Origin: JAGVXD01 sp964554415
GTDB taxonomy: Archaea > Nanobdellota > Nanobdellia > Pacearchaeales > GW2011-AR1
Assembly (NCBI GenBank): GCA_964554415.1
Contig: CAZKON010000003.1
Coordinates: forward strand, 1-47,818
Direction of reading: 5' to 3'
Length of the DNA stretch: 47,818 nt
A model generated the notes under the pieces. It was not told the origin of the DNA. It worked only from the letters and a program-made list of their open reading frames with translations, and did not search any database. Shown piece after piece: positions 24,138 to 31,908 of the stretch (position 1 is its first letter; each line of letters starts with the position of its first letter). The position numbers and the translations under genes are program-made.

Positions 24138-24369
24138 ATTATTGTATCTTTAGAGGGTTAAAATATGTTACGACGTCTGGCGTGGCGCTTTTGGTCTTAA
24201 GGCCATAATCGAAAGATGCTGCTTCAAGGATTAATTAAAGGCAGTGGAGTGCAAACGCCAAAAGCAGTCGTGCCTCACAGCTTTTCTTTGCAGAGCTTGA
24301 AAGAAGAGGGATGAAAATTTTTGAAGGTGGGAAGAAGATTAATTGCTATGAATCTGCTGTCTGAAGAGA
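24138..24369. other. Gap without a clear gene; possible decayed coding sequence
   Basis: Two plus-strand frames look protein-like but short: MLLQGLIKGSGVQTPKAVVP and onward (about 24213 to 24315) and ASQLFFAELERRGMKIFEGG and onward, ending at TGA 24362-24364. They overlap in different frames, as if a gene had been frameshifted. An 8-bp inverted repeat, GCTTTTGG (24187) and CCAAAAGC (24258), spans the first. I cannot assign a family. Confidence 0.25.
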
Positions 24370-24801
24370 TTACGCGCATATAGGGGGTGCCCTTAGTATC
24401 TCTTGAGCCTTAGACCAATCGCTCATGTGAAAGCGGCAGACGTTGATGAAAGTGCCGTTATTCATTTCAGGAGTATTTAGTGAGATATATCCCTTTAGAG
24501 GGTACCTCATAGTAACTGTAATATCTATTTCCTTACTTTCTTCATAGATATGCAACTCAAAGGCAGTATGAAACGAGTTATTGCGCGACACCACATACTT
24601 CATGACAAGAGGATTGTAGAGATTCTTTATTTTAGGGACAGCTTGTTCTACTGTCAGATATTCTTCTACAGTGTTTTGGTAAATAAACTTTCTTCCTACT
24701 AAATCATGCACGTCCTGAAAAGAGCGAATCTGCGTCTGTTCTGCAACTTCCAGAAAATGGTTTGCGAACGTGAAAAATTCTTTTTGTGTGATGTGCAGCA
24801 T
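24370..24801 (-). CDS. Uncharacterised soluble protein
   Basis: 143 residues from MLHITQKEFFTFANHFLEVA. It looks like a compact alpha/beta protein: FQDVHDLVGRKFIYQNTVEE, PLVMKYVVSRNNSFHTAFEL, EIDITVTMRYPLKGYISLN. A TATA-like ACTTAAGATT about 25 bases upstream of this ATG supports it over the GTG at 24846. Divergent from the EamA transporter. No family recognised. Confidence 0.6.
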   Translation of the reverse strand: MLHITQKEFFTFANHFLEVAEQTQIRSFQDVHDLVGRKFIYQNTVEEYLTVEQAVPKIKNLYNPLVMKYVVSRNNSFHTAFELHIYEESKEIDITVTMRYPLKGYISLNTPEMNNGTFINVCRFHMSDWSKAQEILRAPPICA

Positions 24802-24851
24802 GTTATGACTGCTAATCTTAAGTATGTAAGCTTTTCGATAGTGCACATTAT

Positions 24852-24860
24852 GTTTTTATA
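24852..24860 (+). promoter_or_regulatory. TATA box for the EamA transporter
   Basis: TTTTTATAG centred about 26 bases before the ATG at 24882. Confidence 0.4.
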
Positions 24861-24881
24861 GGAGAAACACTAAGAGAGACA

Positions 24882-25757
24882 ATGGTCTTTGAACTTGCAG
24901 TTCTTATTGCCTTTGGGGCAATGATTTGTTGGGGTGTGGGAGACTTTTTGATACAACGAAGCACAAGAAAAATCGGCGACGTTGAATCTCTGGCATGGAT
25001 TGGCATCATCGGTAGCATCGGTTTACTACCTTTCGTGATTCGTGAATTTTCCTTAATTACTACGTGGGCGCAAGCAGGAGTTTTAGGCATTCTCGGGCTT
25101 GTCACTTTTTTCGCAGCATTGGCTAATTTTGAAGCACTCAAAAAAGGGAAATTATCAGTTATTGAGATAGTGATGACTCTAGAATTACCTATAACGATTC
25201 TGCTTGCAGTGCTCTTCTTTCAGGAGAGTTTTACGCTTATTCAAGGAAGCGCCGTCTTGCTCGTATTTTTTGGAGTAATTCTAATTGCAACAGAGAGATT
25301 TTCTCACTTCAAAAACATGCTGAAAGGACTAGAAAAAGGAGTTATGCTTGCGCTTTTTGGAGCAATCAGCATGGGAGTAGTCAATTTTCTCACAGGGACA
25401 AGCGCAAAATCCATATCGCCTCTGCTGGCAATTTGGGTACCTTGGGCGATATTTACCGTCATGTGTCTCGTGGTGATTCAAACCAGGCGTAGAGGAATAG
25501 GAATTTTTAAGCAACATTGGCGACAACATCGTATGCTTATTATTGCAATGGGTGTGTTTGACACTCTTGCCTGGCTACTCTACGCATTTGCTGTTGAAGG
25601 AAAAGAGATTGCACTTACAGTTGCGATCACAGAAAGTTATCCAACAGTCGCACTATTTTTAGGACTCTGGTTCAACAAAGAAAAAATTAACTGGCATCAG
25701 TATTGTGGGGCGGCACTTGCATTGGGGGCGAGCGTCTGGCTGGGATTTACGGTGTGA
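24882..25757 (+). CDS. EamA/DMT-family transporter
   Basis: 291 residues with about ten transmembrane helices in two EamA repeats (residues 1-138 and 148-291). Motifs: FGAMICWGVGDFLIQRSTRK in the first helix pair, KGKLSVIEIVMTLELPITIL as the helix 4 region, and EIALTVAITESYPTVALFLG in the second repeat, matching the Pro-containing helix of drug/metabolite transporters. Substrate unknown. Confidence 0.85.
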   Translation: MVFELAVLIAFGAMICWGVGDFLIQRSTRKIGDVESLAWIGIIGSIGLLPFVIREFSLITTWAQAGVLGILGLVTFFAALANFEALKKGKLSVIEIVMTLELPITILLAVLFFQESFTLIQGSAVLLVFFGVILIATERFSHFKNMLKGLEKGVMLALFGAISMGVVNFLTGTSAKSISPLLAIWVPWAIFTVMCLVVIQTRRRGIGIFKQHWRQHRMLIIAMGVFDTLAWLLYAFAVEGKEIALTVAITESYPTVALFLGLWFNKEKINWHQYCGAALALGASVWLGFTV

Positions 25758-25773
25758 GATTTCATAGACGAAG

Positions 25774-25784
25774 CCTTTAAAATC
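25774..25784 (+). promoter_or_regulatory. TATA box for the half-MFS gene
   Basis: CCTTTAAAATC centred about 26 bases before the ATG at 25805. Confidence 0.5.
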
Positions 25785-25804
25785 TCTCTTGTGTTTAAAA
25801 CTCT

Positions 25805-26359
25805 ATGAGTGAAGCACTCGATAAAAGAGGAAAGACTCTTCTTTATGCAGATAATGCGTGGTATCTTGGTGAAGGTATGCTCGGACCATTATTCGCGGTT
25901 TTTACCGAGCGTGTGGGTGGTGATGTGCTTGAAATATCTTGGGCGTGGGCAATTTATCTGCTTATTGGCGGTTTACTCATTGTTTGGGTTGGCAAAATAT
26001 CTGACCATGTAAGTAAGAAAAAACTTCTTGTTGTAGGCTATTTCCTCAACGCACTCTGCACGTTTGGATACTTACTTGTTTCTACTCCATGGCATCTCTT
26101 TCTCGTCCAGGGGGGTCTTGGCATTGCTGTTGCGCTTGCAACACCGACATGGAATGCGCTCTACACTTCATATGAGAATAAGCGGTTGAAGGGAACTGCA
26201 TGGGGATTGTCGGACGGGCAGGCAAAGATATTTACTGGAATTGCAATTATTATCGGTGGTCTGATTGTCACATTTACTTCATTCACGACACTCTTTATTG
26301 TGATGGGTATTGTGCAACTGGCTGCTTCGTTCTATTTGCTGAAGATTCTGAGAATGTAA
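25805..26359 (+). CDS. Half-size MFS-type membrane protein (six helices)
   Basis: 184 residues, about six helices. It has an MFS motif-A-like loop, GKISDHVSKKKLLVVGYFLN, followed by PWHLFLVQGGLGIAVALATP and WNALYTSYENKRLKGTAWGL. A standard MFS transporter has 12 helices and about 400 residues. There is no sign of a broken second half downstream (TrxB follows after 42 bases), so it is either a genuine six-helix unit that dimerises or an old truncation. Confidence 0.75.
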   Translation: MSEALDKRGKTLLYADNAWYLGEGMLGPLFAVFTERVGGDVLEISWAWAIYLLIGGLLIVWVGKISDHVSKKKLLVVGYFLNALCTFGYLLVSTPWHLFLVQGGLGIAVALATPTWNALYTSYENKRLKGTAWGLSDGQAKIFTGIAIIIGGLIVTFTSFTTLFIVMGIVQLAASFYLLKILRM

Positions 26360-26372
26360 GGCAAGCGAATTC

Positions 26373-26380
26373 TTTAAATA
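26373..26380 (+). promoter_or_regulatory. TATA box for the TrxB-like gene
   Basis: TTTAAATA centred about 26 bases before the ATG at 26402. Confidence 0.5.
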
Positions 26381-26401
26381 GAGAGTATGCTGAAAAGATG
26401 A

Positions 26402-27364
26402 ATGGATGGAAAAAACAAGAGTTATGACTTCCTCATCATTGGCGCAGGAGTGACAGGTCTTGCCGCTGCAATGTATGGCGCGCGTCTCGGTTTACGAACG
26501 CTTTGTCTTGGAGCGACGCACGGGAGCGAACTGCCGGTCGGTGGAGTTATAACTACAACAAATATTGTTGAGAATTACCCTGGTTTTATTCGCTTATCTG
26601 GACCTGAATTGGCTGAGGAAATAAGAAAACATGCTGTGTCATATGAATTAGTTACAATAAGAGAGGAAAAAGCGGAGAGTGTTGAAAGAAATGCACAGGA
26701 ATTCGCAGTTAAAACAGAAAAAGATGCGTATCATACAAAAACGGTTTTGTTTGCCACAGGAACGAAGTGGCGGCGGCTTGAAGTTCCGGGAAGCAAAGAA
26801 TTTGAAAATCGCGGCGTGGTGTACTGTGCGCTCTGTGATGCACCGCTTTTTAGAAATAAAACTGTTTGCGTCATAGGTGGCTCTGATTCTGCCGCAAAAG
26901 ACGCATTGGTTGCAGCAGAACACGCAAAAAAAGTTTTTATTATTTATCGAGGCGAGAAGATACGGGCTGAGCCAATTAATTTAAAGCGCGTAGAAACAAA
27001 CTCAAAGATAGAGATAATTAATAACACGAATGTAATTGAGATTAAAGGAAACACGTTTGTTGAAAGCGTTGTTTTAGACAGGGAATATAATGGAAGTAAA
27101 GAATTGTCTTTGCAAGGAGTGTTTGTGGCTATCGGTCATGAAGTCTTGTCAGAACTGGCAAAGCCACTGGGAGTCAAGACAAACACAAAGAATGAGATTA
27201 TTATTGAGCATAAGACATCTGAGACAAATGTACATGGAGTGTTTGCGGCAGGAGATGTTGCGGACAAGCCCTTCAAGCAGGCAATTACTGGAGTTGCAGA
27301 AGGTTGCACTGCAGCCTATAGCGCTTTTGAATGGATAACGAAGAATAAGGTTGAAAGTGCGTGA
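26402..27364 (+). CDS. trxB: Thioredoxin reductase-like flavoprotein
   Basis: 320 residues. FAD-binding GAGVTG at 14-19, redox-active C142-A-L-C145, second dinucleotide motif GGSDSA at 159-164, and the C-terminal FAD motif VFAAGDVADKPFKQAITGVA. Low-molecular-weight thioredoxin reductase. The NADPH 2'-phosphate pocket, HRRxxxR in classic enzymes, reads YRGEKIR (182-188), so one of the phosphate-binding arginines is Gly. This may mean NADH or another donor, as reported for some archaeal relatives. No thioredoxin is adjacent. Confidence 0.9.
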   Translation: MDGKNKSYDFLIIGAGVTGLAAAMYGARLGLRTLCLGATHGSELPVGGVITTTNIVENYPGFIRLSGPELAEEIRKHAVSYELVTIREEKAESVERNAQEFAVKTEKDAYHTKTVLFATGTKWRRLEVPGSKEFENRGVVYCALCDAPLFRNKTVCVIGGSDSAAKDALVAAEHAKKVFIIYRGEKIRAEPINLKRVETNSKIEIINNTNVIEIKGNTFVESVVLDREYNGSKELSLQGVFVAIGHEVLSELAKPLGVKTNTKNEIIIEHKTSETNVHGVFAAGDVADKPFKQAITGVAEGCTAAYSAFEWITKNKVESA

Positions 27365-27409
27365 GCATCTATCCGAAAGGTTTAGAACCAACTTGTTACA
27401 TTGGCTTAA

Positions 27410-27447
27410 TTACCCTTTACTTAAGATAATAAAAATATAAAGGGTAA
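27410..27447. promoter_or_regulatory. Palindromic candidate operator upstream of the Fic gene
   Basis: Inverted repeat TTACCCTTTA (27410-27419) and TAAAGGGTAA (27438-27447), perfect over 10 bp with an 18-bp spacer. It lies directly upstream of the TATA box of the Fic gene, where an archaeal activator or repressor would bind. Confidence 0.5.
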
Positions 27448-27449
27448 GA

Positions 27450-27457
27450 TTTAAATA
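27450..27457 (+). promoter_or_regulatory. TATA box for the Fic gene
   Basis: TTTAAATA centred about 26 bases before the ATG at 27479, immediately after the palindrome. Confidence 0.55.
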
Positions 27458-27478
27458 CTGCTTAATTATGTGTAAGAT

Positions 27479-28483
27479 ATGGTTTACATATATAAAAAGC
27501 CAATAGGTAGCAAGACGTATTACTATTTACGGGCATCAGAGAAAAAAGGTAAAAGACTTGTAACGAAAGATATTGCTTACTTGGGTAGTACTATTAAAGA
27601 GGTTAAAATAAACCTTGATAAATTATCTAAGTACAAAGAACAAATTAGAAAGTCGTATAGAATAATTAATTCCTTTCTGGAATCAAATCGTTTCTTGGAA
27701 AAAGCACGTAGCTTAAAGTTAAAGCGGGATATTTTTCTTGGAAATAGAACTGATGAGATTGAAGCATGTAGAATCCATTACGCCGATGTATTTGAAAAGC
27801 TTGATAAACAGACAAAAAAAGAAATTTTTAAGAATTATGTAATTGAATTTGCCTACAATACTGCTTCAATAGAAGGAAATACTATAAATCTAGAAGAAGC
27901 GAGAAATCTTTTAAATGATGGAATAACTCCAAAAAATAAAACCTTAAGGGAAATATTTGATTTGCAGAATACCGAAAAAGTATTTTTAGAATTATTGAAT
28001 TTAGAATTAAATAATGAGTTTGGGCATGATTTAATAATTAAAATACATGATAACTTACTTGAAAATATTGATGCTAGAAGAGGTTATAGAACAACAGATA
28101 TAAGAGTTATCAAAAGCAATTTTGATGCTTCTCCAGGCAAATATGTAAAAACTGATATGGATTTATTGATAAAATGGTATAATCAGAGTAAAAATAAGTT
28201 TCATCCTTTAGTTTTAGCAATTATTTTTCATCACAAATTTGAAAAAATACACCCTTTTATGGATGGAAATGGCAGAGCAGGAAGAATGATTATGAATTTT
28301 ATTTTGCTAAAAGATAATTTTCCACCGATGATTATTCACAAAAAGACTCGAAAAGAATACCTGGAAGCGATGAGAGAAGCTGATTTGTCTGAATTATGGA
28401 GGGTTGATGAAGAAAAATATGCTGATTTTATTAAATATGCGGCAGATGAGTATACCATTGCATATTGGGATATCTTTCTCTAA
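27479..28483 (+). CDS. Fic-domain protein with self-inhibitory motif
   Basis: 334 residues. The Fic catalytic loop HPFMDGNGRAGR lies at 258-269, with His as base and the full GNGR phosphate grip, predicting AMP transfer to a target protein. TASIEGN at 128-134 fits the inhibitory helix motif (S/T)xxxE(G/N), so this is a class II, self-restrained enzyme. Residues 1-35 (YIYKKPIGSKTYYYLRASEK) look like the N-terminal strand unit of some transposases and archaeal Fic proteins. AT content is visibly higher than in neighbours, suggesting transfer. No antitoxin partner is next to it; the control is built in. Confidence 0.88.
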   Translation: MVYIYKKPIGSKTYYYLRASEKKGKRLVTKDIAYLGSTIKEVKINLDKLSKYKEQIRKSYRIINSFLESNRFLEKARSLKLKRDIFLGNRTDEIEACRIHYADVFEKLDKQTKKEIFKNYVIEFAYNTASIEGNTINLEEARNLLNDGITPKNKTLREIFDLQNTEKVFLELLNLELNNEFGHDLIIKIHDNLLENIDARRGYRTTDIRVIKSNFDASPGKYVKTDMDLLIKWYNQSKNKFHPLVLAIIFHHKFEKIHPFMDGNGRAGRMIMNFILLKDNFPPMIIHKKTRKEYLEAMREADLSELWRVDEEKYADFIKYAADEYTIAYWDIFL

Positions 28484-28496
28484 GCCTATCTAATGT

Positions 28497-28615
28497 CAAG
28501 AACCATACACTAAAGTGTATGGCGTGTCGGCAAGTATGGTTCTTGAGCACGCTCAAGATTTACGTTTGCTTACCCACGAACTGAAGTAGGGGGATTGCGC
28601 AAACGTAAATCTTGA
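28497..28615. repeat. Tandem long-stem structured elements (E4 and E5)
   Basis: E4: arms CAAGAACCATAC (28497-28508) and GTATGGTTCTTG (28534-28545) pair perfectly; a competing hairpin CCATACACT/AGTGTATGG lies inside. E5: arms TCAAGATTTACGTTTGC (28553-28569) and its exact complement (28599-28615) pair over 17 bp, enclosing CCCACGAACTGAAGTAGGGG. A small CTTGAG/CTCAAG hairpin joins E4 and E5. E5 resembles E1 in its inner part. They may be the terminator region of the Fic gene, ends of a lost IS200/IS605-type element, or a structured RNA. Confidence 0.6.
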
Positions 28616-28663
28616 CGTTTCAAAAAGGTTGATACAATTCATCCGTAGCTTGAAGATTAAAGA

Positions 28664-28672
28664 TTTATATAG
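28664..28672 (+). promoter_or_regulatory. TATA box for the glycosyltransferase-like gene
   Basis: TTTATATAG centred 25 bases before the ATG at 28693; it favours that ATG over the GTG one codon earlier. Confidence 0.55.
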
Positions 28673-28692
28673 GCAGCTTATCACTCCCCGTG

Positions 28693-29472
28693 ATGCTAGA
28701 AACAGTTGTATGTACTATCAGCGATGAAGGAACTATCAGAAAAAATGAAATGGTAGAGCAAACTATGATGCAACTAAGCGATATGAGGAACTCGCATTTT
28801 AGAGTTGTTGGCGTTCATATTGGTGAGAATGTAGCAATTAATGCAATGATTTCTCGTTTTTGTCCTGAAATTCAGATAATATCTCCGCCCGCAGGTAATT
28901 CATTCAAAAAGTTGAAAGTTGGTATGCAACGATTATTTACAGAAGCAAAGGCTATTGTAAGGGAAGTTGCTTTGCGCGAGAAACCCCTATCAATCATTTA
29001 CATGGAAGGGGATAAGAATAATTTTGTACAAGAAATTCAAAGAATTGTTTATCCGGTAATAGTAGGATTAGCAGATTTATCTATTCCCGAGAGGTCTAAG
29101 GAGGGATTTTCTCAATTTCCGCGTGAACAAAGATTTTGGGAATATATAGATAATAAATTTGTTGCTAAAATAATGAAAAGAGACATCGATATTATGTATG
29201 GACCTAGGGTTTGGAACCCTGGATGTTCAGAGTATTTTAGTGAATGCCCTCTTAATGACTTTGGTGCACTAACATACTCGGTTGTTCGGGCTGAATTAGA
29301 GGGGAAGAAAGTTATGGGAATAAAAGTTCCTGGATTTCCTCAAAAAAATTATATGTCTAAATACCCTTCCATTATAAGAGCGCCGGGATTGCACTTTATT
29401 TATAGAGCAATCCAAAATCTGCCACATTTATATGCCTCGCAACTTGCTAAAAAAGACACTCAAGACAGATGA
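28693..29472 (+). CDS. Possible GT-A-fold glycosyltransferase-like protein
   Basis: 259 residues. SIIYMEGDKNNFVQEIQRIV followed by GLADLSIPERSKEGFSQFPR and FVAKIMKRDIDIMYGPRVWN recalls nucleotide-sugar transferase-like proteins with a Y(T/M)E-DK motif and a GPR segment. The N-terminus, SDEGTIRKNEMVEQTM, lacks a clear Rossmann start. No membrane helix. It precedes the pilin cluster by 47 bases and could glycosylate surface proteins, but that is inference; the enzyme class itself is only moderately supported. Confidence 0.5.
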   Translation: MLETVVCTISDEGTIRKNEMVEQTMMQLSDMRNSHFRVVGVHIGENVAINAMISRFCPEIQIISPPAGNSFKKLKVGMQRLFTEAKAIVREVALREKPLSIIYMEGDKNNFVQEIQRIVYPVIVGLADLSIPERSKEGFSQFPREQRFWEYIDNKFVAKIMKRDIDIMYGPRVWNPGCSEYFSECPLNDFGALTYSVVRAELEGKKVMGIKVPGFPQKNYMSKYPSIIRAPGLHFIYRAIQNLPHLYASQLAKKDTQDR

Positions 29473-29490
29473 ATTCTTACTGAGATTAAG

Positions 29491-29499
29491 TTTTTAAAG
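29491..29499 (+). promoter_or_regulatory. TATA box of the pilin cluster
   Basis: TTTTTAAAG centred 25 bases before the ATG at 29520. No further TATA is seen before 31804, so the four pilin-like genes are probably one transcript. Confidence 0.55.
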
Positions 29500-29519
29500 A
29501 AGAGAACTCTTGTTTGACT

Positions 29520-30095
29520 ATGGGTAAAAAACGAGGGATATCTCCTGTTATTGCAACAATGCTTCTTATTTCCATTGCACTGTTGCTGGCAGTTATTATT
29601 TTCCTCTGGGCGAAGGCATTTTTAGATGAGCGCATTCAAAAAGATTTAGGCGGAGGTCCGGAACCTATTGAAAGCTTCTGCAAAGATGTGAACATTGCAG
29701 CAGAGGCGTTTACTACAGATAAGGTTGCACAATGCGAGAAAATACTAAACCCTGGTGAGCCAACAGATAAAGGATGTTCTTATGTAAGAGTTGTTAATCG
29801 CGGGAATATCCCCGTACATGGGCTTGAAGTTCGGGAAAAAGCGTCTAATTCAGTAACAAGTGTTGGCACATTCTCTAAGAAAGTTGAAGGAGGCAGTCCG
29901 ATTCGCACGATTCGTATAGGAGAAGATGCAACTATTATTGTCTTCCCTGATTTGACTGGCTCACTTGCAGAACGTTTGACAAATACAAATGTACTTCTTG
30001 TCACGCCAATTATTCTTGGGGAAAAGGGGACGCAATATGAAGCACATGTATGCGATTCTGAGTTTGCACTTGAGGTACAAGTTAAGGATATCTAA
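29520..30095 (+). CDS. Archaeal type IV pilin (Pilin_N family)
   Basis: About 191 residues. MGKKRGISPVIATMLLISIA is a textbook class III signal peptide: basic, Gly before the cut, then the conserved ISPVIATMLLI and hydrophobic helix that packs in the filament core. The prepilin peptidase (PibD-like) would cut after Gly. The head domain has two Cys-containing loops (SFCKDVNIAAEAF, KGCSYVRVVNRGN) and is beta-rich. TTG at 29514 is a less likely start. The first gene of the pilin cluster. Confidence 0.88.
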   Translation: MGKKRGISPVIATMLLISIALLLAVIIFLWAKAFLDERIQKDLGGGPEPIESFCKDVNIAAEAFTTDKVAQCEKILNPGEPTDKGCSYVRVVNRGNIPVHGLEVREKASNSVTSVGTFSKKVEGGSPIRTIRIGEDATIIVFPDLTGSLAERLTNTNVLLVTPIILGEKGTQYEAHVCDSEFALEVQVKDI

Positions 30096-30097
30096 TT

Positions 30098-30655
30098 ATG
30101 AAGCCACAAAAACATGGTATGTCATCAATTGTTGCAACATCTCTAATTATTACTATCACTATTCTTGCAGGTGCCATGATTGGAACTTTCGTCGTGCCTT
30201 TTGTTCAGAAAAATCTGGAACGTAGCACAGAGTGTAATAATTATGAAAATTATTTCTCACTAAATACTGAAATATTAGATCCGATTTGTTATCAAAGCTC
30301 ATCAAAGAATAATTACATAGTTGTAGAAGCGGCAAATGATAAGACTCTTGAAGCAGGTATTGTTGGATTCCAGCTTCTGCTTATTCAGGGAGGCAGTCCG
30401 AGCAATCCTGCAGGAAGAGCAGTGAGCATTGGAGTAAAACAGAGCGGCTCAAGTGATTCAAACTTTAAACTTTTTGGAGCAACAAGCGGGCAGATTACCT
30501 TGCCGCCGAAATCTGGTGAAATCCTGACGTATATATATAATGATGGAGAGAAATATGAAAAAGCAGAGATTGCGGCCATTGTTGGAAATGGGCGAGTATG
30601 TGAACGGAAATCAGATACTATCAAGATTGTGCCTTGCGGCAACGAGAGGCCGTGA
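30098..30655 (+). CDS. Pilin-like protein
   Basis: 185 residues, two bases after the first pilin. MKPQKHGMSSIVATSLIITI is a class III-like signal with Gly before the cut, followed by a hydrophobic helix. The head contains paired Cys (STECNNYEN, DPICYQSS, RVCERKSD, VPCGNE) and a beta-rich region. Probably a second filament or tip subunit. Its stop shares one base with the next start. Confidence 0.82.
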   Translation: MKPQKHGMSSIVATSLIITITILAGAMIGTFVVPFVQKNLERSTECNNYENYFSLNTEILDPICYQSSSKNNYIVVEAANDKTLEAGIVGFQLLLIQGGSPSNPAGRAVSIGVKQSGSSDSNFKLFGATSGQITLPPKSGEILTYIYNDGEKYEKAEIAAIVGNGRVCERKSDTIKIVPCGNERP

Positions 30656-31218
30656 TGCGCAAAAAGAAGTGCGCTCAGGTTTGGATTGAAACAGTGCTTT
30701 ATACTGTGATTGGGCTAGCGATAATTGCCCTTGTTCTCTCATTTGCTTACCCTAAATTGCGCGCTGCTCAAGAGAATCTGCTCATTGAACAAAGCATTGC
30801 AACCCTTAACAATCTGGATAAGGTCATCACGACTGTTAATGAGCGTGGACCTGGAAATGTTAAAACTTATACGCTTTCCATAAAAAAAGGCAGAATGAGC
30901 TTTGATGAAAAAAATGAGAAAATCACTCTTGAAATCAAAGGCATAAAGACAAAATACTCTGAGCCTGGTGCGCCTTTTTCTGATGGGCGAGTCATAGTTA
31001 CTACAAATGAAGCTTCAAAGGGTTATACTGTAACTCTTTCTTTGAGTTATCTGCACCCAGACAATCCTGCTAGGAAACTGATTGACATAGAAGTTGGAGA
31101 CAGTGCTTCAGCAGATGAAATAAAAGAATTTGTACAAGCTGCTAATCCTTATATTATCTCGATAGTGTATGGAGATAATCCCAATACCATCTTAATTGAG
31201 GAGGGAATTTCTTCTTAA
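30655..31218 (+). CDS. Pseudopilin-like protein, paralogue 1
   Basis: 187 residues from MRKKKCAQVWIETVLYTVIG. The hydrophobic helix has QVWIETVLYTVIGLAIIALV; the Glu near position +5 of the mature protein is like that of pseudopilins. The head shows TYTLSIKKGRMSFDEKNEKI and TLEIKGIKTKYSEPGAPFSD. It is clearly paralogous to the next gene (QVWMETLLYTVVGLAII; KYSEEGVSLNDGRV). Start chosen because it overlaps the previous stop (TGATG). Confidence 0.8.
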   Translation: MRKKKCAQVWIETVLYTVIGLAIIALVLSFAYPKLRAAQENLLIEQSIATLNNLDKVITTVNERGPGNVKTYTLSIKKGRMSFDEKNEKITLEIKGIKTKYSEPGAPFSDGRVIVTTNEASKGYTVTLSLSYLHPDNPARKLIDIEVGDSASADEIKEFVQAANPYIISIVYGDNPNTILIEEGISS

Positions 31219-31234
31219 TTAAAAGGTAACGAAC

Positions 31235-31804
31235 ATGATAATAAGGCAGGGTCAAGTCTGGATGGAGACACTTTTGTATACTGTTGTAGGGCTAGCGATT
31301 ATAGGTACAGTGCTCTCATTTGCCCTCCCAAAACTTGAACAAAACAAAGAGCGTGCGAGCATTGCTGAACAAATTTCAACTCTAAAGATACTTGATGCGC
31401 TTGTCTTAGAGCTTGCAAATGCCCCTGCTGGGAATACCAGAATATATTCTGTCTCTATTGACAAGGGAATTATGACAATAGACGGAAGTAAAGACACAAT
31501 ATCTTTCTCAATTCCAGAAGTTGGAGCAAAATATTCTGAGGAAGGTGTTTCTTTGAACGATGGTCGCGTTTCAGTCTTAACCAGCGCAGCAGGCAAAAAG
31601 AAATACAATGTTGATTTAACCACTTCTTATGATACTTTAGGTATAGACATTACTGCAGATGAGCAAGATAGAATTATAGAATTTACTCCTGCACCAACAC
31701 CTTATACACTCCAGATTGCAAGAGAGCAGAGTCTATATCTAGAGCCAGCCAGTGGGAAGAACGTTGTCAAATCATATATAACCATTAGGGAACAGAAAAG
31801 GTAA
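31235..31804 (+). CDS. Pseudopilin-like protein, paralogue 2
   Basis: 189 residues. MIIRQGQVWMETLLYTVVGL is the signal and helix, with Gly before the predicted cut and Glu shortly after. The head is closely similar in plan to the previous gene (YSVSIDKGIMTIDGSKDTIS). The gene ends 52 bases before the transposon junction, and the pilus ATPase that should follow lies on the other side of the transposon. Confidence 0.8.
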   Translation: MIIRQGQVWMETLLYTVVGLAIIGTVLSFALPKLEQNKERASIAEQISTLKILDALVLELANAPAGNTRIYSVSIDKGIMTIDGSKDTISFSIPEVGAKYSEEGVSLNDGRVSVLTSAAGKKKYNVDLTTSYDTLGIDITADEQDRIIEFTPAPTPYTLQIAREQSLYLEPASGKNVVKSYITIREQKR

Positions 31805-31848
31805 AAGTTAGAGAGAGTCTATTGCAGGTTGCATTTACGGGAAATTAC

Positions 31849-31856
31849 TATAATCC
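31849..31856. repeat. Target-site duplication, left copy
   Basis: TATAATCC directly next to the left terminal inverted repeat of the transposon. The same 8 bases flank the right end at 35468-35475. Confidence 0.8.
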
Positions 31857-31879
31857 TGAGCTGTAAAGTTAGCGACACC
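31857..31879 (+). repeat. Left terminal inverted repeat
   Basis: TGAGCTGTAAAGT followed by TAGCGACACC. Complementary to 35445-35467 except at three positions. It also lies just upstream of the TATA box of the endonuclease gene. Confidence 0.8.
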
Positions 31880-31887
31880 TATTTAAG
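31880..31887 (+). promoter_or_regulatory. TATA box of the restriction enzyme gene
   Basis: TATTTAAG centred about 26 bases before the ATG at 31909, adjoining the terminal repeat. Confidence 0.5.
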
Positions 31888-31908
31888 TGATTATTCTCTC
31901 TAAATTGT

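Noticed and set aside
25329..25529. Minus-strand open frame inside the EamA gene
   Set aside because: It lies wholly inside a clear membrane transporter gene on the other strand and has no family features.
27365..28690. Fic gene as part of a second transposon
   Set aside because: I found no matching inverted repeats or target duplication around it; the TTACCCTTTA palindrome is only at one end.
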